Shown: positions 1 through 11,795 of the stretch, one piece after another
Layout of the letters: every line of letters starts with the position of its first letter
Numbering within the stretch: the stretch's first letter is position 1
Source: Eudorina sp. 2006-703-Eu-15
Taxonomy: Eukaryota > Chlorophyta > Chlorophyceae > Chlamydomonadales > Volvocaceae
Assembly: GCA_003117195.1 (NCBI GenBank)
Contig: BDSI01000047.1
Span: forward strand, 248,001-312,000
Reading direction: 5' to 3'
Length of the DNA stretch: 64,000 nucleotides
Program-made: the position numbers and the translations under genes
The notes under the pieces: generated by a model
Told to the model about the DNA's origin: nothing
Databases searched by the model: none
The model's input: only the letters and a program-made list of their open reading frames with translations

Positions 1-3000
1 GGCAACTGGCGGAGCTGATGGCGGCGCTATCGCAGTTGCAGCCGCACTACGTGCGCTGCATCAAGCCCAATCCCTCGGGCACACCTGGACAGTTCAGCGC
101 GCCTTACAGCTTGCACCAGCTGCGCTGTGGTGGCGTCATGGAGGCTGTGCGAATTGCGTGCGCTGGTTACGCGTACAGGTGAGATGAAGTGGGTTACGAC
201 GCATTGGACGTGGACAGTAACGAACCAACGAACGCACTTTGTCCATCATCACAGTTTGACGACCGTTTCATGAACTGCCATGCAGGCGGCCGTACGCATC
301 CTTTTTGGACCATTTCTGGCAACTGTGCCCTGAGCCCATCCACGCGCTGCGGCGGCGGCGCGTGGACCAGTGCGGATCCACAGCTGTTGGTCTTGCGTCG
401 ATCGACGTGGACGAGCTGCAGCCGGCGGCAGCGACGGTGCTGGCGGCATCAGGATTGAGCGCCACGGACGCGGGGCCACAGTACCACCTGGGTTACACCA
501 AAATCTTTTTACGCTCCACTGCTGCTGCAGCACTGGAGCGGCAACGGCTCGCGAAAATCAACGCAGCTGCAGCGACCATCCAAGCGCACGTCCGTGGAAG
601 CCAGGTGTGTAGTAGGCTCACTGTCAGACCTGAGTGTCGTGGTATCAACTTGTCCGCGGGAGGTTTAACGGCTCGCATAGTTGCTTGCGTGGGACAACTA
701 TGGGACAGCGAGAATGCACTTTCCGTTTAAGGATGGTGGTGTCGAAACGTCGCGTTGTACATTGTGGTAACCCAACCGTGTGTGTGCTCGAATGACGTTG
801 CCATCAGGTTCGGCATTGGTACCAAGGCGTGCGGCGGGCGGTGATAACGATACAGGTGAGGCGCTTCCGGCAATTTAAGTGCGAACATCTGAGCTGGAGG
901 TTGCTGTCCAACAAGCCTACATAATTACGTGCACTTGAGTTCAATATCTTTATTGGTACACAGGCCTATTGCCGCGGACTGCTGGCGCGCCGGGAAGCAC
1001 AGAAACTGCGGGTGGAGCGAGCAGCGACGATCGTCCAGCGCGCGTGGCGGGGTTGCGTGGAGCGGATTCGATATCAAAAGTTGCGGCACGCGGCATTGGT
1101 GCTCCAGGCCGTGTGGCGCGGGGTGCTGACGCGAAGAACCATCGAGGTGAGGTGTAATCGGCGGGCGGTGCTCCGTCGGAGGGGATGCACCATGGCGAGA
1201 CAGGTTCATGAATGTCACGATGCTCACAGAGACTGCACCGTGGACTGTTCCCGTGCGTGTTTATGTACCGTTCCTAGTTATCACCGTGTAGCCATTAACC
1301 ATTCCTTAAATGGGGAATCTCGCATTCCCCGTGGATACAATATGCTCCAAATGCGCACAGGCCCATGGTACGGCAGTCATGTATGTGGTCGGCATGGATT
1401 CAAGGGCTTGGCGTTTCCGTATGAAGCCTCTTGCCTTCCGTATGAGCCTGGAGTCCTCGCGCGAAACAGAAAAGAACTCTTTGAAATTCCTGCGCGGAAC
1501 TGATAAGATGTTGCGGCAAACCGCCCTGCGCGGGCGATTAGGCACGGCTATGGTAATTGAAGTCAGGGTAGCAAATGTCATTCAAAGCTCAAGACATCTT
1601 CAGGGCTCAGGCGATGTGAGAAACCTTTGAGCGATTTCCTACGCAATCCGTTCCGTCGGTGGTTGCAGGACATGCGGCAAGAGCGCGCAGCGCTCATCCT
1701 CCAGACCGCGTGGCGCGGCGTCGTGGTTCGCCGCGAGTATTTGTTCACGCTGCGATTCTGGCGGGCGGCGGTCCGGATTCAGGCCGCGTGGCGGGGCTAC
1801 GCAGCACGGCAGTTGTACACCCAGGTGGGTGAATAACAGGCTCTGGTCGTCAGGCTCTAGCAAGCATGCGACCCAATTTACACCCGTAAGCACCCGAAGC
1901 TGGGGACCTAAACCGCACGTTATGACGAGGCAGCAGTGTGGCAATATGCTCGGCACATCGCTCCAATAACTGGCAGTTTGTGGCGCTTTTCACAGCAATT
2001 GTGTCATTCATTCACTTGCAGATCCTGCCACTCCACCGAGCCGCCCTGACTGTGCAACGTGTGTGGCGCGCGCACCGGCGGGGCGAGCAGCTGGCGAATC
2101 GGCTCCGCTCCGCGTTTCTGCAGTACTGGATTTACACCCGCGCTGCGTTAGTCATTCAAGCCTGGTGGCGCGGGATGGTGAGCACTAAGCTTGAGATCTT
2201 CGCAGGGAATGTGAAAGGGAACCTTCATCTACGTTATCAAATCCATCTTCATGTTTTGTCGCGCACACGGCAATGTCGACCCACAATACCGGTGCGTCAT
2301 TACATCATGGTGATCACGGCTTTTAACACGCCTGGCGAATCCGTGCAGGCCGCCCGACGATTGGCCGACCGCTTGCGTCGGCAACAACGGCGGGCACGGC
2401 TCCTAGCGGTCTTCAGCGCCCATGCAGGGGACAATCCACTCCCTTTGCGACAGTCGCCGGACGCCTTCCGCCGCACGGTATGGTTATGGCTGGGGTGGGG
2501 TCATGGCGCAGTCGATTTAAGTCAGCCTGGTTGGGACATTGGAAGCTGTGAGGTTGACAACGTGTGGCCTCGCGCCGTCGCTACTTCGAAGTCACAGGAC
2601 AACCTCACGTCGACGCAAATGCTTCCTTGCGCCCACCAGCATGGTAATGGTACCACATGTAGTTCTTTGTGCTGTCGGTTTTTTAGTTGGCCGCTAACTC
2701 TTGCCATATGCAGGACATGCACACACCTGCGTCGGGGCCCCGGCAGTTCAGCCGCACGCTGGGCGGCTCGTCCGGCGGCAAGGGCTGTGGCGGCCCATTA
2801 CTAGCGCCTACGCGTTCAGCGGACAATACGCCCGTTTCCGGCGAGGTGGTACGGGCGGACGACTTGGCATCCATGCCTGACAGGGACAGCCGCGTGCGCG
2901 CCCGCCTGGTGGAGCTGCAGGACTTTAAGGTTAGGGCCGCAACGCGCGAACCAGCTGAGGGCGTGAGTCTGTTCGTGATTATCAGTGAACACCGCGGCCT

Positions 3001-3599
3001 CTCGGCACTGGTGCGCATGCATAAGTTCCGGAGGCGGAGACCTCAAGGAATTATTTATGAGTGTTGTTTTTCATGCTTGCTCCCGCCGCCTGTCGCAGGT
3101 GTCGCCGCTTGTACAGTACTGGCAGAAGCAAGAGGCATTGGTAACGGGAGCGGCCAACGCTCAGGGCCTCTCACGGCGTGTACCCGGCGCGCAGCGCAGC
3201 TCGCCGGGCATGGCTGAGTGTCCCCGCCGGCCGATGGCTCACGGATCTCCGTCGCACCCCGCTCTCAGTACCGACGGCGATATGTCTTCGCCACCGGGAT
3301 CACCTCTGGAGACGGACTTCCCCATCGCGGCGGAGGCACTGGCCCAAGCCGAAATCAACCGCGACCGGAGGCGAATGCGCCGTGTGCCTGCGGCGGACGA
3401 CGCGATGGAGTCCACCAGCAGCCGCGCAGGCACTTGCACGATAGACGACTGCACTGATGTGGGCAGCCGGGGTGGCAGCGCAAGCACGTACGATGACGCG
3501 GCGGACCTGGGAAGCGGCGCGCTCAGCTGCGAGCCGTCGTATGGCCAGCTGCTGTGCGGGCGGCACGAGGAGGACGGTGTCGCGTCGCCTGCTTACTGA
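1..3599 (+). CDS. Unconventional myosin heavy chain, C-terminal part (5' end outside window)
   Basis: Actin-based motor; only the last ~627 residues lie here. Exons read as 1-178, 286-604, 808-855, 964-1146, 1669-1824, 2022-2177, 2349-2477, 2714-2929 and 3099-3599, and every junction keeps phase. The first exon gives the motor signature PHYVRCIKPN and the LRCGGVMEAVRIACAGYAYR stretch; the second gives the converter and GYTKIFLR, where the lever arm begins. Eight IQ calmodulin-binding motifs follow (for example TIQAHVRG, TIQAYCRG, IVQRAWRG, ILQTAWRG, VIQAWWRG). The tail is only ~250 residues, Ser/Gly/Asp-rich, and ends in ASPAY with no coiled coil and no DIL/cargo domain that I can see. Plant-lineage myosins are class VIII or XI; six or more IQ motifs favour XI, but the short tail is atypical. 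The class is inferred; the myosin call is firm. Confidence 0.95.
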
Positions 3600-4781
3600 C
3601 CGAGCTACTGTGACATGTGACAGATCTCGTGACGTACTGCGCGCGCATAACGGCGCCAACTCGTTGCACATGTTATGGTGCTTTTGTGGGACGGAACGTC
3701 ACGTGCGTGCGTAACAGAGGGGCACTCAATGTGTACATTACAACAAATATGTGAACCGTGGGCCGGTCTGGGGCTGCATGCTGCACTGCGGGGTACACCG
3801 CGCCTGCATGCCATGGTGGACCGGTCATGCACTTGCATCAAACCGTGCCATGGATTTTTGGTGCTGGGCATTGATGAAGGGCGTCGCTACGCCGAAGCCC
3901 CGTGGCGCGCAGGACTGTCTCTTCATACATACTCTTGGACCCTGTGGGGTAAGGGTTGCGTGCCGATCGCGGATGGAATGCCCTGGTTGTCAGGCGAAGT
4001 TGAGTGAAGGAGCGAGAGAGCTCACGAATAAGGGTCCTGCCCTCACAATGGCTCCCGGGCTGAGGGTGGTATTTGGAATGCGTCCCGTGTGCAGCTATTT
4101 CGACACCGGGTCAGTGCAGATTAGGGTGAGGCCATGCCAGTGATGAGTGGGTGGCGGCGTCCAGCATGCCCTTGATACCTGTTATTGGCCGCAAATCCAC
4201 GTCGGCATGTGAAACATTGCCGAGCTGCTAACCTAGCTCTTGGGCGCGCGGTCCCCTGTAGTTCGGCATTTCTCTTGCCGATCACGGTATCAGACCGGGA
4301 TGTACGGCACGATGCATATCCATAAGCATGACGGCCGCTGGTCGCCCTTGAGAATGTCACTTGTGCCGTAAGGCCATATCCTCGCGCCGCTGAATTCGAC
4401 ACCAACGCTTGACCCTGGTTTCGGAGCATCTTCTGCAATTACGGTGAGAGCTTTCAGCAGTAGACTCATGTTTGCGGGGTATATGGAATGAGTAACAGCG
4501 CGGACGGTTTACTGCGGGCCATGCTCCATAGGTTTGTGGTCGCGTGCGAGGGGCGGACATTGACGTTCTGACCAAGAGGTGACCCATCATGGCTTGTCCG
4601 CTCTGGGCGTAGCATGGCACAACTATCACAACGATCTGATGCGTCGTGCCCTTCTGTAATAACGGCGCTGTCATTTGTCGCAGTATCATGGTTTGGACCC
4701 ATAGTCCCGACCGTGCGTTCCAACTGGCCCAGATAATCTTGATGTATTGGAGCCACGAATCCGCATGCGCTTTTGTGAAAG

Positions 4782-4926
4782 GCGGACCACAACAGCCAGC
4801 ACCGCGGCAGGCGCCGCCGGTGCCCCAGCCGCATGCCCATCTGCAACACCCGGCCCCCAGCTCCGCCGCCGCACTGTTGGTCCGAGGCCTGTCATCACAG
4901 CCGGGGCCATTGTCACCACGGGCGAG
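4782..4926 (+). pseudogene. Decayed partial copy of the last exon of the downstream Gln/Pro-rich gene
   Basis: About 145 bp align almost base for base with 11348-11488, the start of the last coding exon of the 6042-11795 gene. Both encode the peptide QAHLQHPAPSSAAAL (HAHLQHPAPSSAAAL here). The copy has substitutions and a small indel and is flanked by unrelated DNA with no continuing exon. It is in the same orientation as, and ~6.5 kb upstream of, its source. It has no plausible splice context, so I read it as a duplicated fragment rather than an exon. Confidence 0.85.
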
Positions 4927-5097
4927 GATGGGTGATGGTGCGCTGGATGGAAGCGTTTGGGCTTGTAAGACTGAAACAGTTGTCCTCCGGCCGAGTCTGC
5001 CATGCTCTATTGACCAGGGAACTGATGGGGAAAGGTCGGTCTGCTCAGGGAGCGTACGTCCGTCATGCACAAAATCGCGGTTGCGCGAGTTGAGTAA

Positions 5098-5190
5098 GCT
5101 GTCGATCAAAGCACTGTCAATCAAAGCTGTCGATCAAAGCACTGTCGATCAAAGCACTGTCGATCAAAGCACTGTCGATCAAAGCACCCC
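5098..5190 (+). repeat. 15-bp tandem repeat
   Basis: About six units of GTCGATCAAAGCACT, the first two slightly diverged or shortened. The unit length is a multiple of three, so one frame repeats VDQST. No gene context supports translation. Confidence 0.9.
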
Positions 5191-5206
5191 TGCATAGGGT
5201 TTCTCG

Positions 5207-5350
5207 ACCGTACGGACAGGGCCCTGATGGTGGCTCGCGAGTCCCCGTTGCCTTCCAAGACTACGGGCCACCGCCGGAGACGTGAGCCCAGGGTGGTGGT
5301 TCGTTACCAAGTGCGCCCTGGTGGCTAACCTCCCCTGAGCGGGCTTGATC
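5207..5350 (-). repeat. Dispersed repeat family, truncated copy
   Basis: Shares CCTGATGGTGGCTCGCG, AAGACTACGGGCCACCG, GTGGTGGTT and CTGAGCGGGCTT, in the same order, with 16603-16755. The part that in the longer copies ends at the TGTTACAG-like terminus is missing. Strand is set by taking TGTTACAG as the 5' end of the element. Confidence 0.75.
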
Positions 5351-6041
5351 CACGGTTATATTTAACACCAGGCCATCGCGCCTGGTCTAAAAGCACGAGT
5401 TCTTTTTTCGTGGTGTCATGCTTACTTGCAGCACCAGCGCTTGAATTTGTACGGCACGGCATAAGCGCCAAACCAACCGCAGTACAACGCAAGCCCTTAA
5501 TCCATGTGAAACATTCAGCCTCAAAACGTCTCTGAACGTTGTTACCATTTTTATGATACACGGTATACGAGGAGGATTCAACACTTATTGCCACAGCTCG
5601 TGGCCACCTGTTCGTGAAGCATCGCGTTGACCGCTGCTAAGCAAGGAACAATTCTCGCGTCCATAGACATAAGTTTCTTCATTTGGAAACGCCGCACACG
5701 GTTCTACCCAGGCTCGGTTTCTTTCCTCGTGTAGAAACACTCCAAAATTGTGCCTTCTTAGAAATGTGCTTTCCTTGCCCTTACACCGCACCGCACAGAT
5801 GGAAAACAGGTTATATGCAAGGGGCATCGATGTAAGAGAATCGTGTCGTACCATGCTTTGAGAGCTCTCTCAGTATGTCAAGGCCAAATTGATCTTGCAT
5901 TTCCATAAGCATGAGCTGTCCGTTGGCCCTCGTGGCACATATACTTCACGCGCAATCCTAACACAGCCACTCACGGTAGTCCCCACTCTTGGGTGACCTC
6001 ACGCTGGCAGCCGTTTTTAGCTTTGGGCGCCAGCAACCAAA

Positions 6042-9000
6042 ATGAGGGAAACAAAGAGGCGGAAAATGGGCTACTGGGAGCCGGTATGTGGCTTTCGAGC
6101 GGCTGTCTGCGTATGCACTTTCACCACACGCGCCGGCCGTCCTACCTTGACTCTTTTTACACATCTGTGTGTGCAGTTCAATGTGTGGTGGCGCGAGTAT
6201 GTTGCACAGCACGATAAGCGCCCGAAGGTCCACGAAATGAAGAAGTAAGTTGCATGCCTTAACGACTGCGCGCGCGTTTGATTGACATTCCAAGTGTAAT
6301 CCAGAGCGGGCTCGTGGATGTTTTCATTGTGGACAACCACCCCTCGTCTCCAAGCCTTCTACGGCGCCCGCCCAAAGGAATTCTTCCGCGACAGGTCCCG
6401 CGGCCAACATCATTTACAACTATGTTAATTTCAGGTGGTACGAAAGCAACGCGGAGCGCGTCTGGGGCGGAACGGGCCCAACCTGGGACGAAACCAAGAA
6501 GCATTCCAAAGGAATGCGCAGAATCGAAGACATCTCAGATTATTTCAGGCAGTATCGTCGCGGTCGTCGGAAGAAAGCGGCAGGCTGTCCTATCGACGTA
6601 AGCGCAGTTGCAAGCGAGCTGGCCTTCCGGCCGGCTCCAAGAATGCAGGCATATTTGCCACATTTTGTCTACACTCACATAATTGGTTTTCATGTGCCTA
6701 CATCAGTCTACGGTGTCTGTCCGCGCTACAGTGCGTTCGTACGCGCACGTCGAGTGGTCGAATGCCTGTGCGCTGCCGAACACCAAAGACCCGCTCCCTG
6801 TCCTCTTACCAAACACTGACCCCCAGAGCGACACCTCAGATAGCGATGCCGACGAACTGATGGAGCGCGCCTCCACGCCAGACTCCGACAAGCAGGGGCA
6901 ACCCCGTGGCCCTCGCAAGACGGCTGCTGGAGGCGGCGCCCGTCGAGGCCGACCCAAGCAGGAGGACACCGCGGACGGGGCCCCGGCAGAAGAGCCAAGC
7001 CGGTCCGCCAGCACGGGTCAGAACGGTCCTTCCCAGTCCGCACAGCCCGCGTGCAACGGTCCCATGGCTAATGGCCAGATTCCACCAGCCGCTGTGATGG
7101 CCTTTCCATTGCACCGGGATGACTCGGGGATCCCCGCGGCGCAGCAACAGCAGAAGTATCAACAGCAGCACCTCCTGATGCAGCAACAGCAACAGCAACA
7201 GGTTCAGGTTCAGCAGTATATGCCACAGCACGACAAGCAGGCGCTGATGCAGCAGCAGCAGAACCAGCCGAAAATGGACGTTGGACTTGGCGCCGGACCG
7301 CCACATTTCCCGGCCACGCCTGCGCAGCACCATCGCGGCTCCAGTTCCTCCCTGATTTCCGCCGTGAACCAACTGCGTACCGCCAGTACGGCCGAGGTCT
7401 CAGTGATGCAGCAGCTCCGTACCAGCAGCGCCAATCTGATCCCGTCGGCGCCGGCGGCAGTGGCTGCGCCCGCGCCGCCGCCGTTGGGCATGCTGCACGC
7501 ACATCCGCACCACGTGAACGGCCAACACTACCACATGAAACACGAGGAGCCAGAGCACATCGAGCAGCACCACCCGGTGAAGGGCCAACACCTGATGATG
7601 CGCCAGCAGCAACACCAGGACAGTATGCCACCGCACGGCGCCGGTGGCGTCTCGCCACCTGAGCCGCAGCCCGCGTCGCACTACCCGACCATCTTCGGTA
7701 TGCAGGTGCCGGGATTCTTCAGGGGCTGGGGATCGCGATCCGCCTCGGCGGGCCTGCCGCCGGGTCATCAGGCGCCGCCGCCGCCGCATCCGCATCCGGG
7801 GTACCCGGGCCATGCGCCTCCACTGGCTGCGATGCCTCGGTCCATGACGATGCCTCGGCAATGGCCGGGTCAGCAAGCGCCGGCGGCGTTGCCGCCGCAG
7901 CCTCCGCCGCCGCAGGCGGCGCCGGTGCAGCGGCGGATGAGCCCCTGGGGCCTTATTCCGATGCCGCGTATCTTGTCCATGCCGCGGAGCATGACGGCGC
8001 CGCCGCCGCAGCCAGGCCAGATGCCGCCGCAGCAGATGATGCCGCCGCACCAGGCGCACGCACCGAAGGCGACGATGCAGACACCCTTTGCCATCCGGGC
8101 GGACACGACTGCCTACAACGGCGGCGGCCCGCCATCGATGCTTGGCATGCAGCCGCAGGCCGAGTCGTACATGGACTCGTCGGCGGCGGCGCCGCCGCCG
8201 CCGATGCAGGACCCCTACATGACCGCGTCACCTCCAGACGTGATGCCGCCCCCACAGGCCTACTCGCCACCGCAGCCTTCGTATTCACCGCCAACACAGC
8301 CGTACATGCAGGCCGCAGTGCCGCAGTGCCATTCACCCGAGTCCACGGTGTCGCCAGCCGACCCCTGCCTAGCCTCGCGCACAGTGCCGCCGCAGCAAGC
8401 AATGTATATGGGGCCCCCGCAGCATCAGCCGACGACGGTGTCCGATCCGTACATGGGAATGCCGCCGCCGCATCAGCACCAGCAGCCGGTGACGTCAGAT
8501 CCGTACATGGCCGCGCCGCCGCCGGCGGCGCTGCAACCTCAGACTCAGCAGCTGATTCAGCCTCTGCACCCGCATTCGCAGCCCGCGGCACCGCCGCCGC
8601 CGCACCAGCTACCGCCGCCGCTGCCGCCACAGTCTCACGCGGTGGCGCAGGCCCCTCTCGAAATGCAGCAACACCAGCCCGCAGCGCCTGAACCTCTGCC
8701 GCAGCAGGTGGCGCTGCCGCAGCATGCTTCGCCGGTGCAGCTGCCAGTGCCGGTCCCGCCGCCCCAGTCGCACCCCCAGGCTCTGCCCTCGGGACCTCCG
8801 CCGGACCCCTTCCGTACAAAGACACGTGTCATCTCCCTCACCAGGAACCCCGAGCTCGACTCCGAGTTGCAAGACATGCTGCACCACCCCCACCACCCGG
8901 GTGGCGACGGGGCGGCTGACGGCCAGAGGCCGCCGCCGGTGCGCGCCGCGGACGCGGGCGTGGCTTTCCACCCCGGCTATGCGCCGAACGAGGCGCCTGA

Positions 9001-11795
9001 CCTGGCGCCGATTCTTGAGAACCGCAGCGCAGAGGATCAGGCGGTGATGGCTGGCCACAGCCCCTTGTCAGAGGCGCAGGTGCGGCGGGGTCTGGTCTGA
9101 TCTGGCTTCGGTCTGACTTGGGTATCGAGTTTTCGTCTGAGCTTGAGCACGGGTTTGGGCGTGGGGCCGGTGGGAGCTTTGGTGCGAGTTTGGGTCGTGC
9201 GTCGGGTCCGGACGGTTGGCGGCGGTGGCGCTGCGGCTGCCATTCGCCCTGCCGTGAAGGCTCCGGCCAGGGTGGCTAATTGAGGCGCTTGGTTCCTATT
9301 TCATTTGCCTGGATATTTTAATGGGTCTGGCTCTGGGTGTGGGTGTGGACCCGGGCCTGCCGTACTCAGAACGGTGAGGACCCCGTGCGGAGCACTCTAA
9401 GGGTTGTCGGTGGACCCCAGAGACCCCAGATACACCCTCGCCCTCGCATGCATGTATGTATGCGGCTTCCCCTTGTGCCCTCAGTCCGTGCGTCCATTCG
9501 TCCATCCATTCGCTGCACTCTTCAATCCCCCATGAGTGCAAGCGCGCTACAACCCGCTCTCTCACCGGTCGACATTGCCGCCGCGGTGTAAACCCCCGCC
9601 CGCCCTATCCCACGAGGGGCACTGCCGAACCCACTACCTGCCACATCGTAACCCCCGATGGGTTTGTGTGTCCCGCAGGCGTCCTCGGAGCAGCGCGGCA
9701 GCGGGGGCTTCATCGGGCGGCTGTTCACGCGCGGCTCCACCATGCAGCGGCTGCGGGAGCTCTTCAAGGCCTGGGCCGCCCCCGAGTCGGGGGACACCCC
9801 GGGTGGCCATGACCACGCGACCGCAGGAGGCAGCGCTGGCGGTGACGCCGGCCCCGCGGGCACGCCCGCCGCGCCGCCAGCGGTGCAGCCGCCGGCGCCC
9901 GCGCTGTCCCCCGCGTTCTTCTGGGGCCGCAGCAACTCCAACAACCGGTCATCGGTGTCGGGCTCGCCGCGGCTCGCGGCTGCATCTTCGGACAGCGCCC
10001 CGAACCCCTTCAAGGCGCAGCTGCAACGGCTGGTGAGGAGGGATGGGCAGCTGGGTGCGTGGCTGGGTTTGCCCCTCCATTCCGGGTAGCTATCTGCTTC
10101 TGATGCTGCCCAGGCGACTGACCGTAAGGCACGACCCTGCTACTGCCACTCCATATTTGCCTGTGATGCCCGTATCGCCACAGCCACCGGCACGGTCCTG
10201 GCACAGCCTCTGCCACATGGACGTCCTGACCGCTCTTGAGAGATACGGAGACAGGACTGCCGCACGGGTCACGGCCCTCCCTCTCCGCCTCCTCCTCCGC
10301 GCGCGTTCACAAGTCGCTCCGCCTCCGCCCGCTGCCTCCCCCTGCCTCCGACCGCCGTCGCCCGCCTCCATCCTTGCTCTCGCAGGGGAGCATGTCCAGC
10401 TCTTGGCTGCTGGGCAAGCGCAGCCGGGAGGAGGGCTCTCCCACCACCCAGACCTCCACACCCACCAGCCGCAAGCTGCAGCGGGGCATCAGCGGCGTCT
10501 TCCGGCCCCTGATGGACATGGTCTCCTTCGGCCGCAGGTCCGGGGAGCGCAGCGGCAACCTCTGCATCGCCGCGGTTGCCGCGGCGGCGGTGGCGGAGGT
10601 GGAGGCGCAGCAGCGGGCCTCGGCGGATGTGACCGCGGCGGCGGGCAGCGCCGCCGCCGGTGGCGAGACGACGGAAGTTGGACCATCGTACAGCCCAGAC
10701 GGTGTGCACGGCAGCGTTGGCTGCAGCGGCGCGGTGTCCGCGGAGCTCGCGGCCGGCGTCGCGGCGTCGGCGGAGCGGCCGCCTCCGCCGCAGCCGCATG
10801 CGGACCTGCCCGTCACCATGTCGACTGACGGCGATCGGCTGCTGCTGGAGACCCTGGACAGCCAGATGCTGGCGGCACTGGATGCGGAGACATCCGTGGT
10901 CTGCACCGAGATGATGCCGCTGACCGTGGCCGGGCTGGCGCAGCCGGGCGCGGGTGGTAGGAACGTGGCCGCGCAGGGGGCGCAGGTGAGGTTGCAGCTG
11001 CTGCATCAGCACCCGCTGGCGGTGCCGGCCATGCCGCAGCAGTCGCGCGCGCCGTTGCCAGGGGCGCAGGCAGAGGACTGTGCTCTGCGCCGGGGGACGC
11101 TTTGCTGGTTCGAGTCAGGAATCACGACACGGCGCCGGCGCTGCAACGTCGTTTGGCACTGGGATGTTGGGGTGTTTGAGTTGTCTGAAAGCGCCCACTC
11201 CCACTCCTGGCGCCTCACTCCCCACTCCCGACTCCTCTCTTGACTCCCCACTCCTCTCTTGATAGGTTTACGTTTCCGCGCCCATGTGTTGCATCCATTG
11301 TGACGCCTGGGCCTTCAGGTCGGACTTGGAGCCGGTGTGTTGCCGTACGGCCCACAACAGCCGCCACCCCAGCAGGCGCCGCCGGCGCCCCAGCCGCAGG
11401 CCCATCTGCAACACCCGGCCCCCAGCTCCGCCGCCGCCCTGGTCCGCGGCCCGGTCATCACGACCGGGGCCACTGTCACCACGGGCGCGCCCGCGCCGCG
11501 CACCGCCGCTGTGTCCGGCCGGCCGCAGCCCCAGCAACCCCTGTACGGAGGGTACGGCCAAGCGCAGCACGCACAGCAGATGCCGTACGGGCAGGAGTCA
11601 GGAATGATGACGTCAGCCTGGATTCCCGGTGACCAGCACCAGCACCAGCAGCACCAGCAGGCCGGTCACCAGGGCGACGGCCACAATGGTGGGCTGGTGC
11701 TGCGGCTCAGCAATTCGCTGACGGAGTATTTCAAAATGGTTTGGGGGGCGGGCGGAGGCGGCGACGGCGGCGCGCCCGCCAACGGCGCCCGCTAA
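6042..11795 (+). CDS. Gln/Pro-rich protein with N-terminal Trp-rich/basic, probable DNA-binding module
   Basis: Exons 6042-6083, 6177-6244, 6435-6597, 6827-9079, 9679-10032, 10386-10985 and 11319-11795 join in phase to give ~1318 aa. The ATG at 6042 sits in an A-rich context and opens a basic peptide (RETKRRK). Residues ~15-90 form the only ordered-looking part: FNVWWREYVAQHDKRPKVHE, then WYESNAERVW, ending IEDISDYFRQYRRGRRKK. That end resembles a homeodomain recognition helix (WFxNxRxxxR) with Tyr for Trp and a longer loop; a volvocine VARL/SAND-type module was the other idea. The rest is low complexity: poly-Gln near residue 200, Met-Pro-Arg-Ser and DPYM repeats, then Pro/Gln/Ala/Gly tracts. 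Such composition is common in transcription regulators, so a nuclear regulatory role is inferred, not shown. Confidence 0.8.

Larger units (their letters stand above)
3600..6041. other. Myosin 3' flank and intergenic DNA
   Basis: No convincing gene. The open frames here lack splice-consistent partners or known motifs. It probably contains the myosin 3' UTR. The algal polyadenylation signal TGTAA first appears only near 4653, so the transcript end is unclear. The interval carries a decayed exon copy, a 15-bp tandem array and one dispersed-repeat copy, listed separately. Confidence 0.6.

Noticed and set aside
5220..5310. Possible tRNA-derived SINE with A-box-like TGGCTCGCGAG and B-box-like GGTTCGTTACC
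   Set aside because: The boxes are imperfect, the B-box is not kept in the 16.6-kb copy, and the family ends look LTR-like instead.
6042..6597. Assignment as a regA/rls (VARL) family gene
   Set aside because: The Gln/Pro-rich build is reminiscent, but I could not match SAND/VARL landmark residues with confidence, so no symbol was given.
7068..8825. Minus-strand and alternative-frame open frames of 150-290 aa
   Set aside because: Shadows of the 2.25-kb Gln/Pro-rich exon; GC-rich codon use keeps all frames open.
11108..11120. tRNA T-loop-like GGTTCGAGTC
   Set aside because: Flanking bases do not pair to form a T-stem and no cloverleaf can be drawn; it is in an intron.
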